Shown in pieces: positions 20,024-29,585 of a stretch of 64,000 bases of DNA (position 1 is the first letter of the stretch; each line of letters opens with the position of its first letter). The stretch covers positions 1-64,000 of the forward strand of contig NZ_CAJZCE010000010.1 in the NCBI RefSeq assembly GCF_914768025.1, in the 5' to 3' direction. The stretch is from Snodgrassella gandavensis. GTDB lineage: Bacteria; Pseudomonadota; Gammaproteobacteria; Burkholderiales; Neisseriaceae. The position numbers and the translations under genes were made by a program. A model generated the notes under the pieces. The model saw only the letters and a program-made list of their open reading frames with translations, made no database searches and had not been told where the DNA came from.

Positions 20024-22318
20024 TTATTCTTTTGGTGCAGGCGGTTCAATTTGTTCCGTATAACCACATTCTTTTTGCGGGCACACTTTTTCGGTGCCGC
20101 GTCGCTTGGTGGTTTTGATGGTCAATATTGGCCAGTTACATTGCGGACAGGACTCATTAATTGGTGGATTCCACACTGCATAGTCGCAATCTGGATAGGT
20201 GTTACAGCTATAAAATAGCTTTCCATAGCGGCTTTTACGCTCAATGAGGCTACCTTTATGGCATTTCGGACATTCAATGCCGGTGTCTTTGGGTTTTTCC
20301 AGTGGTTCAATATATTTACATTTGGGATAATTGGCACAACCAATAAATTTGCCATAACGTCCGCGTTTGTAAACTAGCTGTCCTTCGCACTTCGGACAGT
20401 TACGCCCTTCTACTACGGTAGGTTCTTCTGCCGCCTTGGCTGCTTCTTCAGCAGTTTCATTAACGTTACGGGTATAGTCGCAGTCTGGGTAGCCGCTACA
20501 TGCTATAAAACGACCCCGTTTACCAAATTTAATCTGTAATTGGTGCGCACCACATTTGGGGCAGATTTCATCCAGATTCTCGGCGGTTAGCTCTGCACGC
20601 GGAATATCTTCCTTGGCCTTAATTTCTTTATCAAAGCCTTTCCAGAATTGTTGCATTACTGGCTTCCATTCCCGTTTACCGCCGGCAATGTCATCTAGCT
20701 GGTTTTCCAGTCTGGCAGTAAAATTGTAATCAACATACTGGCCGAAATGCTCAGTCAGGAATTTGTTGACTACTTCACCGGTATCAGTAGGCAGGAAACG
20801 CTTCTGCTCCAGAGTAACGTATTCACGTTCTTTCAGTGTGGAAATAATACTGGCGTAGGTCGATGGCCGGCCAATACCATACTCTTCCAGAGCCTTAACC
20901 AGACTGGCTTCGGAGTAACGTGGTGGTGGCTGGGTAAAATGTTGTTCGCCAAAAATTCTGTCTACTGGCAGGTTGTCACCCTCATGCAGCTCTGGCAGTT
21001 TTTTGGCATTTTCTTCATCTTCGCTGTCGTCGACACCTTCTTCGTATACGCTGAGAAAACCAGCAAAAGTTTGTACCTGACCGGTTACGCGGAAGATACC
21101 TTTCCCAACGACAATATCGACACTAGTAGTATCAAAACGGGCAGGCGCCATTTGGCAGGCCACAGCACGCTGCCAGATCATCTGATACAGGCGAAACTGG
21201 TCAGCAGTCAGGAAAGGTTTTACTGCTTCTGGCGTACGATAGACTGAGGTTGGACGAATAGCTTCGTGCGCTTCCTGTGCATTTTTGGATTTGGTTTTGT
21301 AAATCTTCGGTGCAGCTGGCAGATATTCGCTGCCAATTTTGTTGTCAATATAATGACGTATTTCAACTACGGCATCGTCGGACAGGCTAACTGAGTCGGT
21401 ACGCATGTAGGTAATCAGCCCCACTGCGCCTTGTCCAACATCTACACCTTCATACAATTGCTGGGCGGTACGCATGGTACGGTCTGTAGTCATGCTCAGT
21501 TTGCGTACTGCTTCCTGTTGCATGGTTGAAGTGGTAAAAGGAGCAGCTGGGTTACGGCTACGCTTTTTCTTTTCCACTTTGGATACATGTGCCTGCTGTC
21601 CGGCCAGTGCGTTTACAATTTCATGTTGCTGTGCTTCATCCGGAATATCAAACTGCTCCAGTTTCTGCCCCTGCCAGTGAGTTAATTTGGCAGTAAATTT
21701 GGTACGCGCCTTATGGCTGTCTAGATGTACAGTCCAGTATTCTTGAGCAGTAAATTCGCGGATTTCCTGCTCACGCTCACAAATCATGCGCAATGCCGGA
21801 CTTTGTACTCTGCCAGCAGATAAACCACGGCGAATTTTTTTCCATAATAGTGGCGACAGATTAAAACCAACCAGATAATCCAGTGCCCGCCGTGTCTGTT
21901 GCGCATCTACCAGTGTCTGCGACAGTTCACGCGGATGGGCAACTGCTTCCAGCACGGCTTTTTTGGTTACTTCATGGAATACTACCCGCTTTGGATGCAG
22001 GTTTTTCAGCCCACGCTTGGATTTGAGTATTTCTTGTAAATGCCACGAAATAGCTTCACCTTCCCTATCTGGGTCGGTAGCCAGATACAGTGTATCTGCC
22101 TCTTTGGCTGCGGCAACAATGGCATCCAGATGCTTGGCATTGCGGCTGACGAGCTGGTATTTCATGGCAAAGTCATTTTCCGGATCCACGGCACCGCTTT
22201 TGGGCACCAGATCGCGCACATGGCCATAGGAAGCTAAAATTTCAAAATCGCTGCCTAAGTATTTTTTCAGCGTCTTGGCTTTAGATGGAGATTCAACAAT
22301 CAACAGGTTTTTTGCCAT
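20024..22318 (-). CDS. topA: DNA topoisomerase I
   Basis: This type IA topoisomerase relaxes negative supercoils. The 764-residue protein starts with a Toprim domain (LLIVESPSKAKTL; DPDREGEAISWH). It carries the active-site tyrosine in GLITYMRTDS near residue 310, and ends with four consecutive zinc-ribbon repeats, each with two CxxC-like pairs (CPKCGAHQL... through CPQCNWPIL...CPQKECGY). The zinc-ribbon tail of about 170 residues accounts for much of the length. It lies upstream of rsmD and downstream of smg-dprA, a common proteobacterial neighbourhood. Confidence 0.97.
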   Translation of the reverse strand: MAKNLLIVESPSKAKTLKKYLGSDFEILASYGHVRDLVPKSGAVDPENDFAMKYQLVSRNAKHLDAIVAAAKEADTLYLATDPDREGEAISWHLQEILKSKRGLKNLHPKRVVFHEVTKKAVLEAVAHPRELSQTLVDAQQTRRALDYLVGFNLSPLLWKKIRRGLSAGRVQSPALRMICEREQEIREFTAQEYWTVHLDSHKARTKFTAKLTHWQGQKLEQFDIPDEAQQHEIVNALAGQQAHVSKVEKKKRSRNPAAPFTTSTMQQEAVRKLSMTTDRTMRTAQQLYEGVDVGQGAVGLITYMRTDSVSLSDDAVVEIRHYIDNKIGSEYLPAAPKIYKTKSKNAQEAHEAIRPTSVYRTPEAVKPFLTADQFRLYQMIWQRAVACQMAPARFDTTSVDIVVGKGIFRVTGQVQTFAGFLSVYEEGVDDSEDEENAKKLPELHEGDNLPVDRIFGEQHFTQPPPRYSEASLVKALEEYGIGRPSTYASIISTLKEREYVTLEQKRFLPTDTGEVVNKFLTEHFGQYVDYNFTARLENQLDDIAGGKREWKPVMQQFWKGFDKEIKAKEDIPRAELTAENLDEICPKCGAHQLQIKFGKRGRFIACSGYPDCDYTRNVNETAEEAAKAAEEPTVVEGRNCPKCEGQLVYKRGRYGKFIGCANYPKCKYIEPLEKPKDTGIECPKCHKGSLIERKSRYGKLFYSCNTYPDCDYAVWNPPINESCPQCNWPILTIKTTKRRGTEKVCPQKECGYTEQIEPPAPKE

Positions 22319-22401
22319 TCGTTCAGGCTCACATTCGTAATTTAAGTATTTGTGATATGTTGGTAGTTTGGTTTATTCTAATAAATACGCTTGGACAAAG
22401 C

Positions 22402-22436
22402 AAAAAGCTTTCAGACGTACTGACTGAAAGCTTTCA
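22402..22436 (-). terminator. Rho-independent terminator after smg
   Basis: On the minus strand the stem AAAGCTTTCAG / CTGAAAGCTTT is followed by a T-run. It ends the dprA-smg transcript before topA. Confidence 0.85.
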
Positions 22437-22460
22437 AGTACTGTATCGCAATCAGTAATT

Positions 22461-22934
22461 TTACTGCATTATGGCCTCACCATTGAGTGCAGCCATTAAT
22501 TCATCACCGATTAGTACCGGCAATTCTGACCGATGTGCCCATAATACCAACAAAGCTAACACTTTGGCATGGTCTACCGTAATGTCTTCATAGGGTAAGT
22601 TCATCAGGGCGTTGAGTACAAATTCGCGCTGCTCTGGCTTCAGTGCACCATTCTGCTCCAGAAAATGTATCAGACCACGCACATCCAGTGGCAGTGCATC
22701 CAGTTCTTCCTTGTTGTAAATGCGTGTCCCTGTACTGCTGCGTAATATTTCTGCCGGAATCAGTGGTTCAAAACGCAAATAATCCAGACAGGACAATGCG
22801 TCACCAATCTCTTCATCATTGAAACCTACTTCTTCCAGCAGTGCACCCAGATCTTTACGCGGAGGGAATGCATCAACGTCTTGAAAGTGCTCAATCAAAA
22901 ACGCTATTACATCAATCACTTGCTTTCCTTTCAA
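22461..22934 (-). CDS. smg: Smg family protein (DUF494)
   Basis: Smg proteins are small conserved proteobacterial proteins almost always beside dprA; their biochemical role is not established. The 157-residue sequence has the family start, with VIDVIAFLIEHFQD near residue 7, and the acidic LLEEVGFNDEEIGDALSCLDYL segment. Its ATG overlaps the dprA stop (22931-22934), so the two are translationally coupled. No signal peptide or membrane segment is visible. Confidence 0.92.
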   Translation of the reverse strand: MKGKQVIDVIAFLIEHFQDVDAFPPRKDLGALLEEVGFNDEEIGDALSCLDYLRFEPLIPAEILRSSTGTRIYNKEELDALPLDVRGLIHFLEQNGALKPEQREFVLNALMNLPYEDITVDHAKVLALLVLWAHRSELPVLIGDELMAALNGEAIMQ

Positions 22935-24112
22935 GATTTAATGCGTTGATAACAACCGCCCGGCAGGGCAGTAATCCAGCCACCAAGTTCCAGTGTCACA
23001 AGATGAGCATACACATCTGTAGCAGCTATGCCAAGTGTTGTAACCAGTGTGTCTGGGTGAACTACACTGTAACCCAGTCCGGCCAGAATCTGCTGTTCCA
23101 TTGGATTGAGTGCAGACACTGGCGCACTGGTCAAGGATAAATCTTCAGGATTACCAATGTTTGAGGGTGGCGTACTGATTGGGGGCACTTGTTGGTTAGA
23201 TTGGCTGCTATATGATTGCAAATGCGATTTTTGCAAGAGCAGAGGACATTCCTGCAGAATATCCTCCAAGTTTTCTACTAGTCTGGCTCCCTGTTTAATC
23301 AGTGCGTGACAGCCTTTACTTAAAGGATTATCAATCGATCCCGGTATCGCCATAACTTCCCGCCCCATTTCACCTGCCAGACGTGCGGTAATTAATGAGC
23401 CCGATTTGGTTGCTGCTTCTATTACTAGCGTACCCTGACTAAGTGCCGCAATCAAGCGATTGCGCCGGGGAAAATTACCAGCCAGAGAACGGGTACCTAA
23501 CGGAAATTCAGAAATAATGCAGCCATGTGCAGCAATCTGCGCAGCCAATGCCTTGTTGCGTGCCGGATACACACGGTCAATTCCCGTCCCCCAGACAGCG
23601 ATGGTACTCCCCGTGCCCAACAATGCACCCTGATGGGCTGCAGTATCAATACCATCTGCCATTCCAGATATAACGCCAATTCCCTTTTGTGCTAGTGCTT
23701 TGGCAAAATCACGGGCGATGCGCATTGCCTGTGGTGTTGCATGGCGGCTACCAACTATGGCCAACGAAGGCTGGTGCAGACATTGACTGTTACCACGGAT
23801 AAATAATAATGGCGGTGGTGTTAGTCCTTCAGTCAGCAGTGCTGGATAATCGTTATCGGTCAGCAATAACAGCCGGGCATTGGCATGGGATTGCTCCCAT
23901 ATCAGGGCGGCTTCTGCTGCCTGTCTGGCCTCGTCACTACGCCAGTACTGGCAGGCCTGCGTGCGAAGCAGGAAAGGTTTGATTTCAGCAATATTCGCAG
24001 ACAGTATGGCTTGTGCTGAACCAAAATGGTTCAGTAGGCGCAGGAATGTTTCGCTGCCTATATATGGAGTTAATGCCAGCTCAATCCATGCATAGCGCTC
24101 TTGCTCATTCAT
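22931..24112 (-). CDS. dprA: DNA-processing protein DprA
   Basis: DprA binds incoming single-stranded DNA and loads RecA during natural transformation. The 393-residue protein has an N-terminal helical (SAM-like) region and the Rossmann-like core with the signature IVGSRHATPQA, GVISGMADGIDTAAHQGAL and FPRRNRLIAALSQGTLVIEA. A C-terminal winged-helix-like domain (residues about 330-393) follows a low-complexity Gln/Ser/Pro linker. Presence of dprA fits a naturally competent Neisseriaceae. It heads the dprA-smg unit. Confidence 0.96.
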   Translation of the reverse strand: MNEQERYAWIELALTPYIGSETFLRLLNHFGSAQAILSANIAEIKPFLLRTQACQYWRSDEARQAAEAALIWEQSHANARLLLLTDNDYPALLTEGLTPPPLLFIRGNSQCLHQPSLAIVGSRHATPQAMRIARDFAKALAQKGIGVISGMADGIDTAAHQGALLGTGSTIAVWGTGIDRVYPARNKALAAQIAAHGCIISEFPLGTRSLAGNFPRRNRLIAALSQGTLVIEAATKSGSLITARLAGEMGREVMAIPGSIDNPLSKGCHALIKQGARLVENLEDILQECPLLLQKSHLQSYSSQSNQQVPPISTPPSNIGNPEDLSLTSAPVSALNPMEQQILAGLGYSVVHPDTLVTTLGIAATDVYAHLVTLELGGWITALPGGCYQRIKS

Positions 24113-24467
24113 TCACATTATCTTTACATTTTATATTTTGTTAATTATGACAAAAGTAATCTTATAGAACAATTGATTATTTAAATACAATAGTCGAATA
24201 TTATTTATATAAAATATAGATGTTGACTTAATGCATTTAAATTATTAATTTAATTTGTTATTTTTATTTTCTTTTTCAAATAAAATTTAAAATTTCTTTT
24301 TATTTAAGATTTAAATTAAAATTTTTTTGCGCTAGTTATTATTAATTTAGAAAATATGTATAAATTTATGTTTGTTTTTGTAAAATTAATATGTATACTT
24401 AATCACGTGAACACTACTGTGATTTGATGCTGTTCAGGCTTTCGGGATAAGAATCAAAGGTACATAT
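24113..24467. other. 355-bp extremely AT-rich intergenic region
   Basis: The stretch between the divergent dprA and DUF2071 genes is dominated by A/T runs and has very few G or C bases until about 24400. It must hold the promoters of both genes. A clear -35/-10 pair cannot be picked out because TATA-like motifs are everywhere. No ORF, tRNA or stem-loop with a GC core is visible. Confidence 0.7.
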
Positions 24468-25253
24468 ATGCTAGCATCACTTAAATTCAAGGATTTTCTG
24501 CATCCACGTCCGGCACCATCTGGAATTGATGTGGACTGTAAGTTGAAACATTTTGCCATTATTACTTATGCAGTTGATGCACATAAGTTTACCGGATTAT
24601 TTCCGCCACGTTTCCAGCTAGATAGTGTCATGATTGATGGTCAGGAAAAAGGTTTGTTATCGGTGGTGCCATTTATGGATGTGGACTTTACCTCGGCAGT
24701 TTATCCTTTTCCTGTTTTCACCATGGGACAAACCAATTACCGGATTTACATCATTGATACCACTACTGGTGAACGTTGTGTTTGGTTTCTAGGTACAACG
24801 CTGGATTCGTGGACTATTATGGTACCGCGCCATGTGTGGAAGCTACCGTGGCACCCAGGCAAAATGAGTTTTAATTGTGACTTTGACCAGCATTCTGGCT
24901 GCTACCGGCACTATGAAATGCATACACAGGCAGATTGGGCACCCGCTCAGGTACAATTAAGCCAGCAACCTGATCAGGAATTTCATTTTCCGGGGTTCCC
25001 CGATAGCGAAACAGCACTGGTCTATCTGACTCATCCACTGGCGGGTTTCTATTACCGCCGCAATGGCAAATTGGGTACTTACCGAGTTTGGCATGATCGT
25101 CTGGACGTGAGACCAGCCAAACTTGAATCGGCGCAATTTGGCCTGTTAAGCCGAATGAAGTTGGTTAATGAAGATGAACAGCAGCATCCGTATAGTGTGC
25201 TTCTTCAACCGATTAATGAATTTACAATTTATCTGCCACCTACTGCCTTATAG
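24468..25253 (+). CDS. DUF2071-family protein (acetoacetate decarboxylase-like fold)
   Basis: The 261-residue protein resembles the DUF2071/YqjF group. It has the segment TNYRIYI, then a short hydrophobic stretch with WFLGTTLDSW, followed by a VPRHVWKLPWH region. This matches the N-R-x-Y, SLD and LPY landmarks of the family. No signal peptide or membrane helix is visible. The activity of this group is not known; the relation to acetoacetate decarboxylase is structural. AAAGG precedes the ATG. It stands alone between dprA and ruvC, behind the AT-rich region. Confidence 0.65.
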   Translation: MLASLKFKDFLHPRPAPSGIDVDCKLKHFAIITYAVDAHKFTGLFPPRFQLDSVMIDGQEKGLLSVVPFMDVDFTSAVYPFPVFTMGQTNYRIYIIDTTTGERCVWFLGTTLDSWTIMVPRHVWKLPWHPGKMSFNCDFDQHSGCYRHYEMHTQADWAPAQVQLSQQPDQEFHFPGFPDSETALVYLTHPLAGFYYRRNGKLGTYRVWHDRLDVRPAKLESAQFGLLSRMKLVNEDEQQHPYSVLLQPINEFTIYLPPTAL

Positions 25254-25381
25254 GTTTAAGACACAGAGATATTGAGGTTGATTATTGTCTTTTCGATACG
25301 ATGGTCAGGCAGGATGATTAATTTGCTCAATGCGCAGACTAATCACCTTAAAATAGCAGGCTGTTGTCTGGATCACGGGAT

Positions 25382-25933
25382 TTAACGGAAGCGGCCGGAT
25401 TTAATCGTTAGCCCCTGCTGAATTCTGGAGGCTAGGCTGTAGTTGCGTAATGCATGAGTTAATGCAACAGCCAGCGCATCCGCAGCATCAGCCTGCGGTG
25501 TACCAGACAGGGACAGCATTTGTACTACCATATGCTGTACCTGTTCTTTGGCCGCTTTACCCTGCCCCACCACTGCCTGCTTTACTTGCAGGGCAGTGTA
25601 CTCAAATACCGGTAATTCGCCCAGTGTTAGTGCAGCTATTGCCGCACCCCGCGCCTGTCCCAATACGAGAGTGGCTGCCGGATTAACATTGACAAATACC
25701 TGTTCTATAGCTGTTTGTGTAGGTTGATAGGTGGCTATAACTTCTTGTAAATTGCGCACAATCACCCGAATACGCTCAGCTAAAGTAGTGCCCGCAGCAG
25801 TTTTAATACAACCAGAGGCAACGTAGATATGCTGGCGGCCAATGACATCAATAACCCCAAAACCGGTAACACGACTTCCGGGATCGACACCTAAAATACG
25901 GATAGTGGTTTGCTCAGACTGCTGTGTTTGCAT
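25382..25933 (-). CDS. ruvC: Holliday junction endodeoxyribonuclease RuvC
   Basis: RuvC resolves Holliday junctions by symmetric nicking with RuvAB. The 183-residue protein has the first catalytic Asp in [14 protein letters not shown], the catalytic Glu in AIEQVF and the final Asp pair in [13 protein letters not shown]. The N terminus is about 10 residues longer than usual ([10 protein letters not shown]), so a slightly later start is possible, though no better ATG exists. It stands alone, convergent with the DUF2071 gene. Confidence 0.95.
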   Translation of the reverse strand: MQTQQSEQTTIRILGVDPGSRVTGFGVIDVIGRQHIYVASGCIKTAAGTTLAERIRVIVRNLQEVIATYQPTQTAIEQVFVNVNPAATLVLGQARGAAIAALTLGELPVFEYTALQVKQAVVGQGKAAKEQVQHMVVQMLSLSGTPQADAADALAVALTHALRNYSLASRIQQGLTIKSGRFR

Positions 25934-26059
25934 GCTTATACTACTGCTTAATCACGGAAAAACAAGGATTGTCACCGGCAGGAAAATCAAATATTCTGTA
26001 AAAACGAATATCCGCCCGCTGAATAAATAATGTTACCGTATATTGGTCATACCTGTTAG

Positions 26060-26764
26060 TTATTTGCCACGACTTTCAGTAACCCATTGATTGGCTTGAT
26101 TCAATCTTTCTACCGTTCCCACATCCAGCCAGTAGCCGGCATGATATTCGCCACTAACCTGGTCTGTCTGCATGGCAGTACGCAATAAAGGCGCCAATTT
26201 GGCTCGTGTGTGTGGCTGGATACTGTTAAATAAGGCTGGATGATAAACGCCAACACCGCTAAAAGTTAATGTCTGATTATGAGGTTGTTGTTCGGTTACA
26301 TCCCCTGTTTGGGTGAGGCTAAAATCGCCTTCTGGGTGATGTTGCGGATTATCAACCAACCACAAATGCGCCAGCTTACCCATTTGTTGTATTCTTTCAC
26401 CAATTTTTAAGGCCTGTGCAAAATCAATATCGGTTAACACATCGCCGTTAATAACTAGAAACGGCTTACGACCAAGTAAAGTTAGGGCAGTGGCAATCCC
26501 TCCGGCAGTTTCCAGACCACCTTCTTTTTCAGCTGAATAATGAATATTCACTCCGTAGGTATGTCCTGTGCCCAGAGTGGCTTCGATTTGCTGTCCCAGC
26601 CACGCATGATTAATCACAATATCGCGAAAACCGGCGGACTGTAAGCGCTGTAAATGATGGCCGATTAATGGTATTCCACCCACACTTAGCAAGGGCTTAG
26701 GAGTGGTATCGGTAAGCGGCCGCATACGTTCGCCGCGTCCGGCAGCAAGAATCATCGCTTTCAT
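26060..26764 (-). CDS. murU: Nucleotidyltransferase, MurU-like (N-acetylmuramate-1-P uridylyltransferase)
   Basis: The 234-residue protein is a single-domain sugar-phosphate nucleotidyltransferase. It has the signature MILAAGRGERMRPLTDTTPKPLL, GGLETAGGIATAL and the metal-binding NGDVLTD. In Pseudomonas the close relative MurU makes UDP-MurNAc from recycled N-acetylmuramate phosphate, feeding peptidoglycan recycling. The kinase partner AmgK is not adjacent, so MurU is inferred from overall size and motifs. Other sugar specificities remain possible. Confidence 0.75.
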   Translation of the reverse strand: MKAMILAAGRGERMRPLTDTTPKPLLSVGGIPLIGHHLQRLQSAGFRDIVINHAWLGQQIEATLGTGHTYGVNIHYSAEKEGGLETAGGIATALTLLGRKPFLVINGDVLTDIDFAQALKIGERIQQMGKLAHLWLVDNPQHHPEGDFSLTQTGDVTEQQPHNQTLTFSGVGVYHPALFNSIQPHTRAKLAPLLRTAMQTDQVSGEYHAGYWLDVGTVERLNQANQWVTESRGK

Positions 26765-26824
26765 GGTGCTTTATTATTCCGTAATACAGTTCACAGGCCG
26801 GATGATGTGCAGCCTATAATGCAA

Positions 26825-26849
26825 CAGGCAAAGCTGGTTGCTTTGCCTG
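26825..26849. terminator. Stem-loop downstream of pilU
   Basis: CAGGCAAAGC-TGGTT-GCTTTGCCTG forms a 10-bp stem about 45 bp beyond the pilU stop and before murU. No strong U-tract follows on the minus strand, so it may be a weak terminator or a 3'-end stabiliser. Confidence 0.5.
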
Positions 26850-26894
26850 AATAAAATCATAATATTAAAACAAATTAACTGAACCTACATCAGC

Positions 26895-28352
26895 CTAAAT
26901 CAGGTTTAATTCTGTTCCTGTATTGAAGATTGCGGCACCCTTTTCACCCTGCTCATACAGTTTAATCCGCAAGCGTAAATTATTAGGTGAATCAGCTTGG
27001 CGCAAAGCTTCTTCAAAATCAATAATACCGTCAACATACAACTGGAACAGACACTGATCGAAGGTTTGCATACCATCATTACCTGATTTGGCCATCAATT
27101 CTTTTATCTGCATTAACTCACCTTTGTAGATATAGTCCTGAACCGTAGCTGTATTGATTAACAGGTCAACCACAGCACGGCGGCCTTTACCATCTTTTTT
27201 CGCGACCAAACGCTGGCCAATAATGCATACCAGATTCAATGCCAGATCCATCTGCACTTGTTTATGCTGTTCTTCGGGGTAGAAATTCAGAATACGCTCA
27301 ATGGCCTGATTGGCACTACTGGCATGCAGGGTAAAGAAACACAGGTGACCGGTTTGCGCCAGTTTCAAGGCATATGCCATGCTCTCATCACTGCGCACCT
27401 CGCCCACACAGACAACATCAGGGGCTTCACGCAGGGCACTTTGCATGGCATTGTCCCAGCTTAGCGTATCTACACCCACTTCACGATGGGTAATAATGCT
27501 TTTCTTGGGTTTGTGGACGTATTCAATCGGATCTTCAATGGTCAGAATATGGCCGGCAGAATTGGCATTGCGATAGTCCAGCATAGCAGCCATGGTGGTG
27601 GATTTACCACTACCGGTAGGCCCGGCCAGAATAATCAGACCACGTTTTTTCATCACCAGTTCCTCCAGCACCTTCGGCAGAAAAAGGCTTTGGATAGTTG
27701 GAATATCGGTGGTAATCCGGCGCAACACTAAGCCAACCCGACTCTGTTCATGATAGGCATTAACTCTGAACCGCACGCCATTTTTAGCAATTATGGTGTA
27801 ATTTAAATCCAGTTCTGCCATAAAGCGCTGACGTTGAGCTGCTGTCATGGTTGACATGGCAATTTTAGCAGTTTCTTCTCCAGTTAAAGGCTTGGTTGGT
27901 GCTGGCATGATTTTGCCATCAATTTTCCAGGACGGAGGAAAGCCCGGGCTGATAAAAATATCTGCGGCATTCAGACGTACAGCTTCCGCAGCCATTTTTT
28001 CCAGTACCGGATGGATATGGATAGTTTCCCGCTCCAGAGTAGCAGGAGCACCTGTACTAACATCTGTTGTGTATGATTTAGTCATCATATTTCTGGGTTT
28101 TACTGTTTTATCGACTTCAGGAGCAAGTATCTTTTCTGCAACTGGTGCTGTTGTCTTTTCTTTAGCCGGTGAAGCCCGCGATACCGGTTGCTCCGATACA
28201 ACGGTGGAAACAACCGGCGTAACTACTGCGCTGGAAGTCGGGGTAACCGTCGCTGTGGTAGCGACGGGATGTTGATAATGGTTAACCATATCTGCAAGTA
28301 AATCAGATAAACCTGACTCTTTGGCGGAGTCTTTCTGCACACCCATAGCCAC
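26895..28352 (-). CDS. pilU: Type IV pilus retraction ATPase PilU
   Basis: PilU is a hexameric motor that works with PilT to retract type IV pili. The 485-residue protein has Walker A GPTGSGKST, the Asp box around ILTIEDPIEYVH and the Walker B/His boxes CVGEVRSDESMAYALKLAQTGH, whose wording is typical of PilU. An unusual low-complexity N-terminal extension of about 105 residues, rich in Thr, Val, Pro and Ala, precedes the conserved core (starting near IHPVLEKMAAEAVRL). The start is a GTG with AGGAAAG upstream; an ATG two codons later is also possible. It lies 30 bp after pilT. Confidence 0.92.
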   Translation of the reverse strand: MAMGVQKDSAKESGLSDLLADMVNHYQHPVATTATVTPTSSAVVTPVVSTVVSEQPVSRASPAKEKTTAPVAEKILAPEVDKTVKPRNMMTKSYTTDVSTGAPATLERETIHIHPVLEKMAAEAVRLNAADIFISPGFPPSWKIDGKIMPAPTKPLTGEETAKIAMSTMTAAQRQRFMAELDLNYTIIAKNGVRFRVNAYHEQSRVGLVLRRITTDIPTIQSLFLPKVLEELVMKKRGLIILAGPTGSGKSTTMAAMLDYRNANSAGHILTIEDPIEYVHKPKKSIITHREVGVDTLSWDNAMQSALREAPDVVCVGEVRSDESMAYALKLAQTGHLCFFTLHASSANQAIERILNFYPEEQHKQVQMDLALNLVCIIGQRLVAKKDGKGRRAVVDLLINTATVQDYIYKGELMQIKELMAKSGNDGMQTFDQCLFQLYVDGIIDFEEALRQADSPNNLRLRIKLYEQGEKGAAIFNTGTELNLI

Positions 28353-28382
28353 ATGCTTTCCTGAATAAAAAATGAAAGATAA

Positions 28383-29426
28383 TTATCCTACCAACTGATC
28401 TGGACTCGCTGCTTTAGCATAGGCAGTCTCCATACTGATGCGACCTTCGCGCAACAGTTGCTGTAAACTCTGATCCAATGTCTGCATCCCGAACTTCTGT
28501 CCAGTCTGCAAAGTAGAATTAATCTGGGCAATTTTATTTTCACGAATCAGATTACGTATTGCTGGCGTACTGGTCATGATTTCATGAGCAGCCACACGCC
28601 CCTTACCATCCTTGGTTTTCAGCAGAGTCTGGGAAATCACTGCCTGCAAGCTTTCTGACAGCATGGAACGAACCATTTCTTTTTCACCTGCTGGAAACAC
28701 ATCCACAATACGGTCAATTGTTTTGGCCGCACCTGTAGTATGTAAAGTACCAAACACAAGGTGGCCAGTTTCAGCAGCAGTTAAAGCCAAGCCAATGGTT
28801 TCTGGATCACGCATTTCCCCTACCAGAATCACATCCGGGTCTTCACGCAGAGCAGAACGCAAGGCATTGGCAAAACTAAGTGTATGCTGATGCAATTCAC
28901 GCTGGTTTACCAACGATTTTTTACTCTGGTGTACAAACTCAATCGGATCTTCAATTGTTAGAATATGGCCAGCATCATTATTGTTGATGTAATCAATCAT
29001 TGCAGCCAGCGTGGTTGATTTACCGGAACCAGTAGGGCCTGTTACCAGCACCAATCCACGCGGCTTCTCTGCGATTTTCTGAAAAATTGCTGGTGCATTA
29101 AGTTCCTCAAGCGTGAGAACTTTACTGGGAATGGTACGCATAACGGCTGCAGGACCACGCTCAGTGTTAAAAGCATTGACACGAAACCGCGATACATTGG
29201 GCAATTCGAACGAAAAGTCAGTTTCCAGATTTTGCTGATAATCCTTGCGCTGATAATCGTTCATGATAGAAGTAATCATTTTACCTACTTCTTCTGCACT
29301 CTGTTCAGGCAGATTGATACGGCGAATATCACCATTAACGCGTATCATAGGAGGCAGACCAGCACTCAGATGCAAGTCGGATGCTTTATTTTTAACGCCG
29401 AAGGCCAATAAATCGGTTAACTGCAT
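28383..29426 (-). CDS. pilT: Type IV pilus retraction ATPase PilT
   Basis: PilT drives pilus retraction, twitching motility and DNA uptake. The 347-residue protein is canonical. It has an N-terminal PAS-like domain, Walker [12 protein letters not shown], Asp box TIEDPIEFVH, Walker B DPDVILVGEMRDPETI, His box GTLHTTGAAKTIDRI, and the C-terminal retraction motif AIRNLIRENK. It is divergent from yggS, an arrangement shared by many betaproteobacteria, and co-transcribed with pilU. Confidence 0.97.
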   Translation of the reverse strand: MQLTDLLAFGVKNKASDLHLSAGLPPMIRVNGDIRRINLPEQSAEEVGKMITSIMNDYQRKDYQQNLETDFSFELPNVSRFRVNAFNTERGPAAVMRTIPSKVLTLEELNAPAIFQKIAEKPRGLVLVTGPTGSGKSTTLAAMIDYINNNDAGHILTIEDPIEFVHQSKKSLVNQRELHQHTLSFANALRSALREDPDVILVGEMRDPETIGLALTAAETGHLVFGTLHTTGAAKTIDRIVDVFPAGEKEMVRSMLSESLQAVISQTLLKTKDGKGRVAAHEIMTSTPAIRNLIRENKIAQINSTLQTGQKFGMQTLDQSLQQLLREGRISMETAYAKAASPDQLVG

Positions 29427-29585
29427 ATTTACTCCGTTATGCTTGCCTACGTCATGCAGGCATTAAATATTATTCTTATTCTAATCAAGTTATCGTTTCT
29501 TTAAAATGAAAATATTTGTCATCCCGATAAAATTTTTACAAAGACAGCCTGATTAAATCCAAAAAACTGAAAAATATCACTCAAT

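Noticed and set aside
22841-23309. Plus-strand ORFs opposite smg and dprA
   Set aside because: They are out-of-frame shadows of well-recognised minus-strand genes and have no ribosome-binding site or family resemblance.
24113-24467. AT-rich region as a possible replication origin or CRISPR leader
   Set aside because: No DnaA-box cluster, repeats with spacers or dnaA/parAB neighbours are visible.
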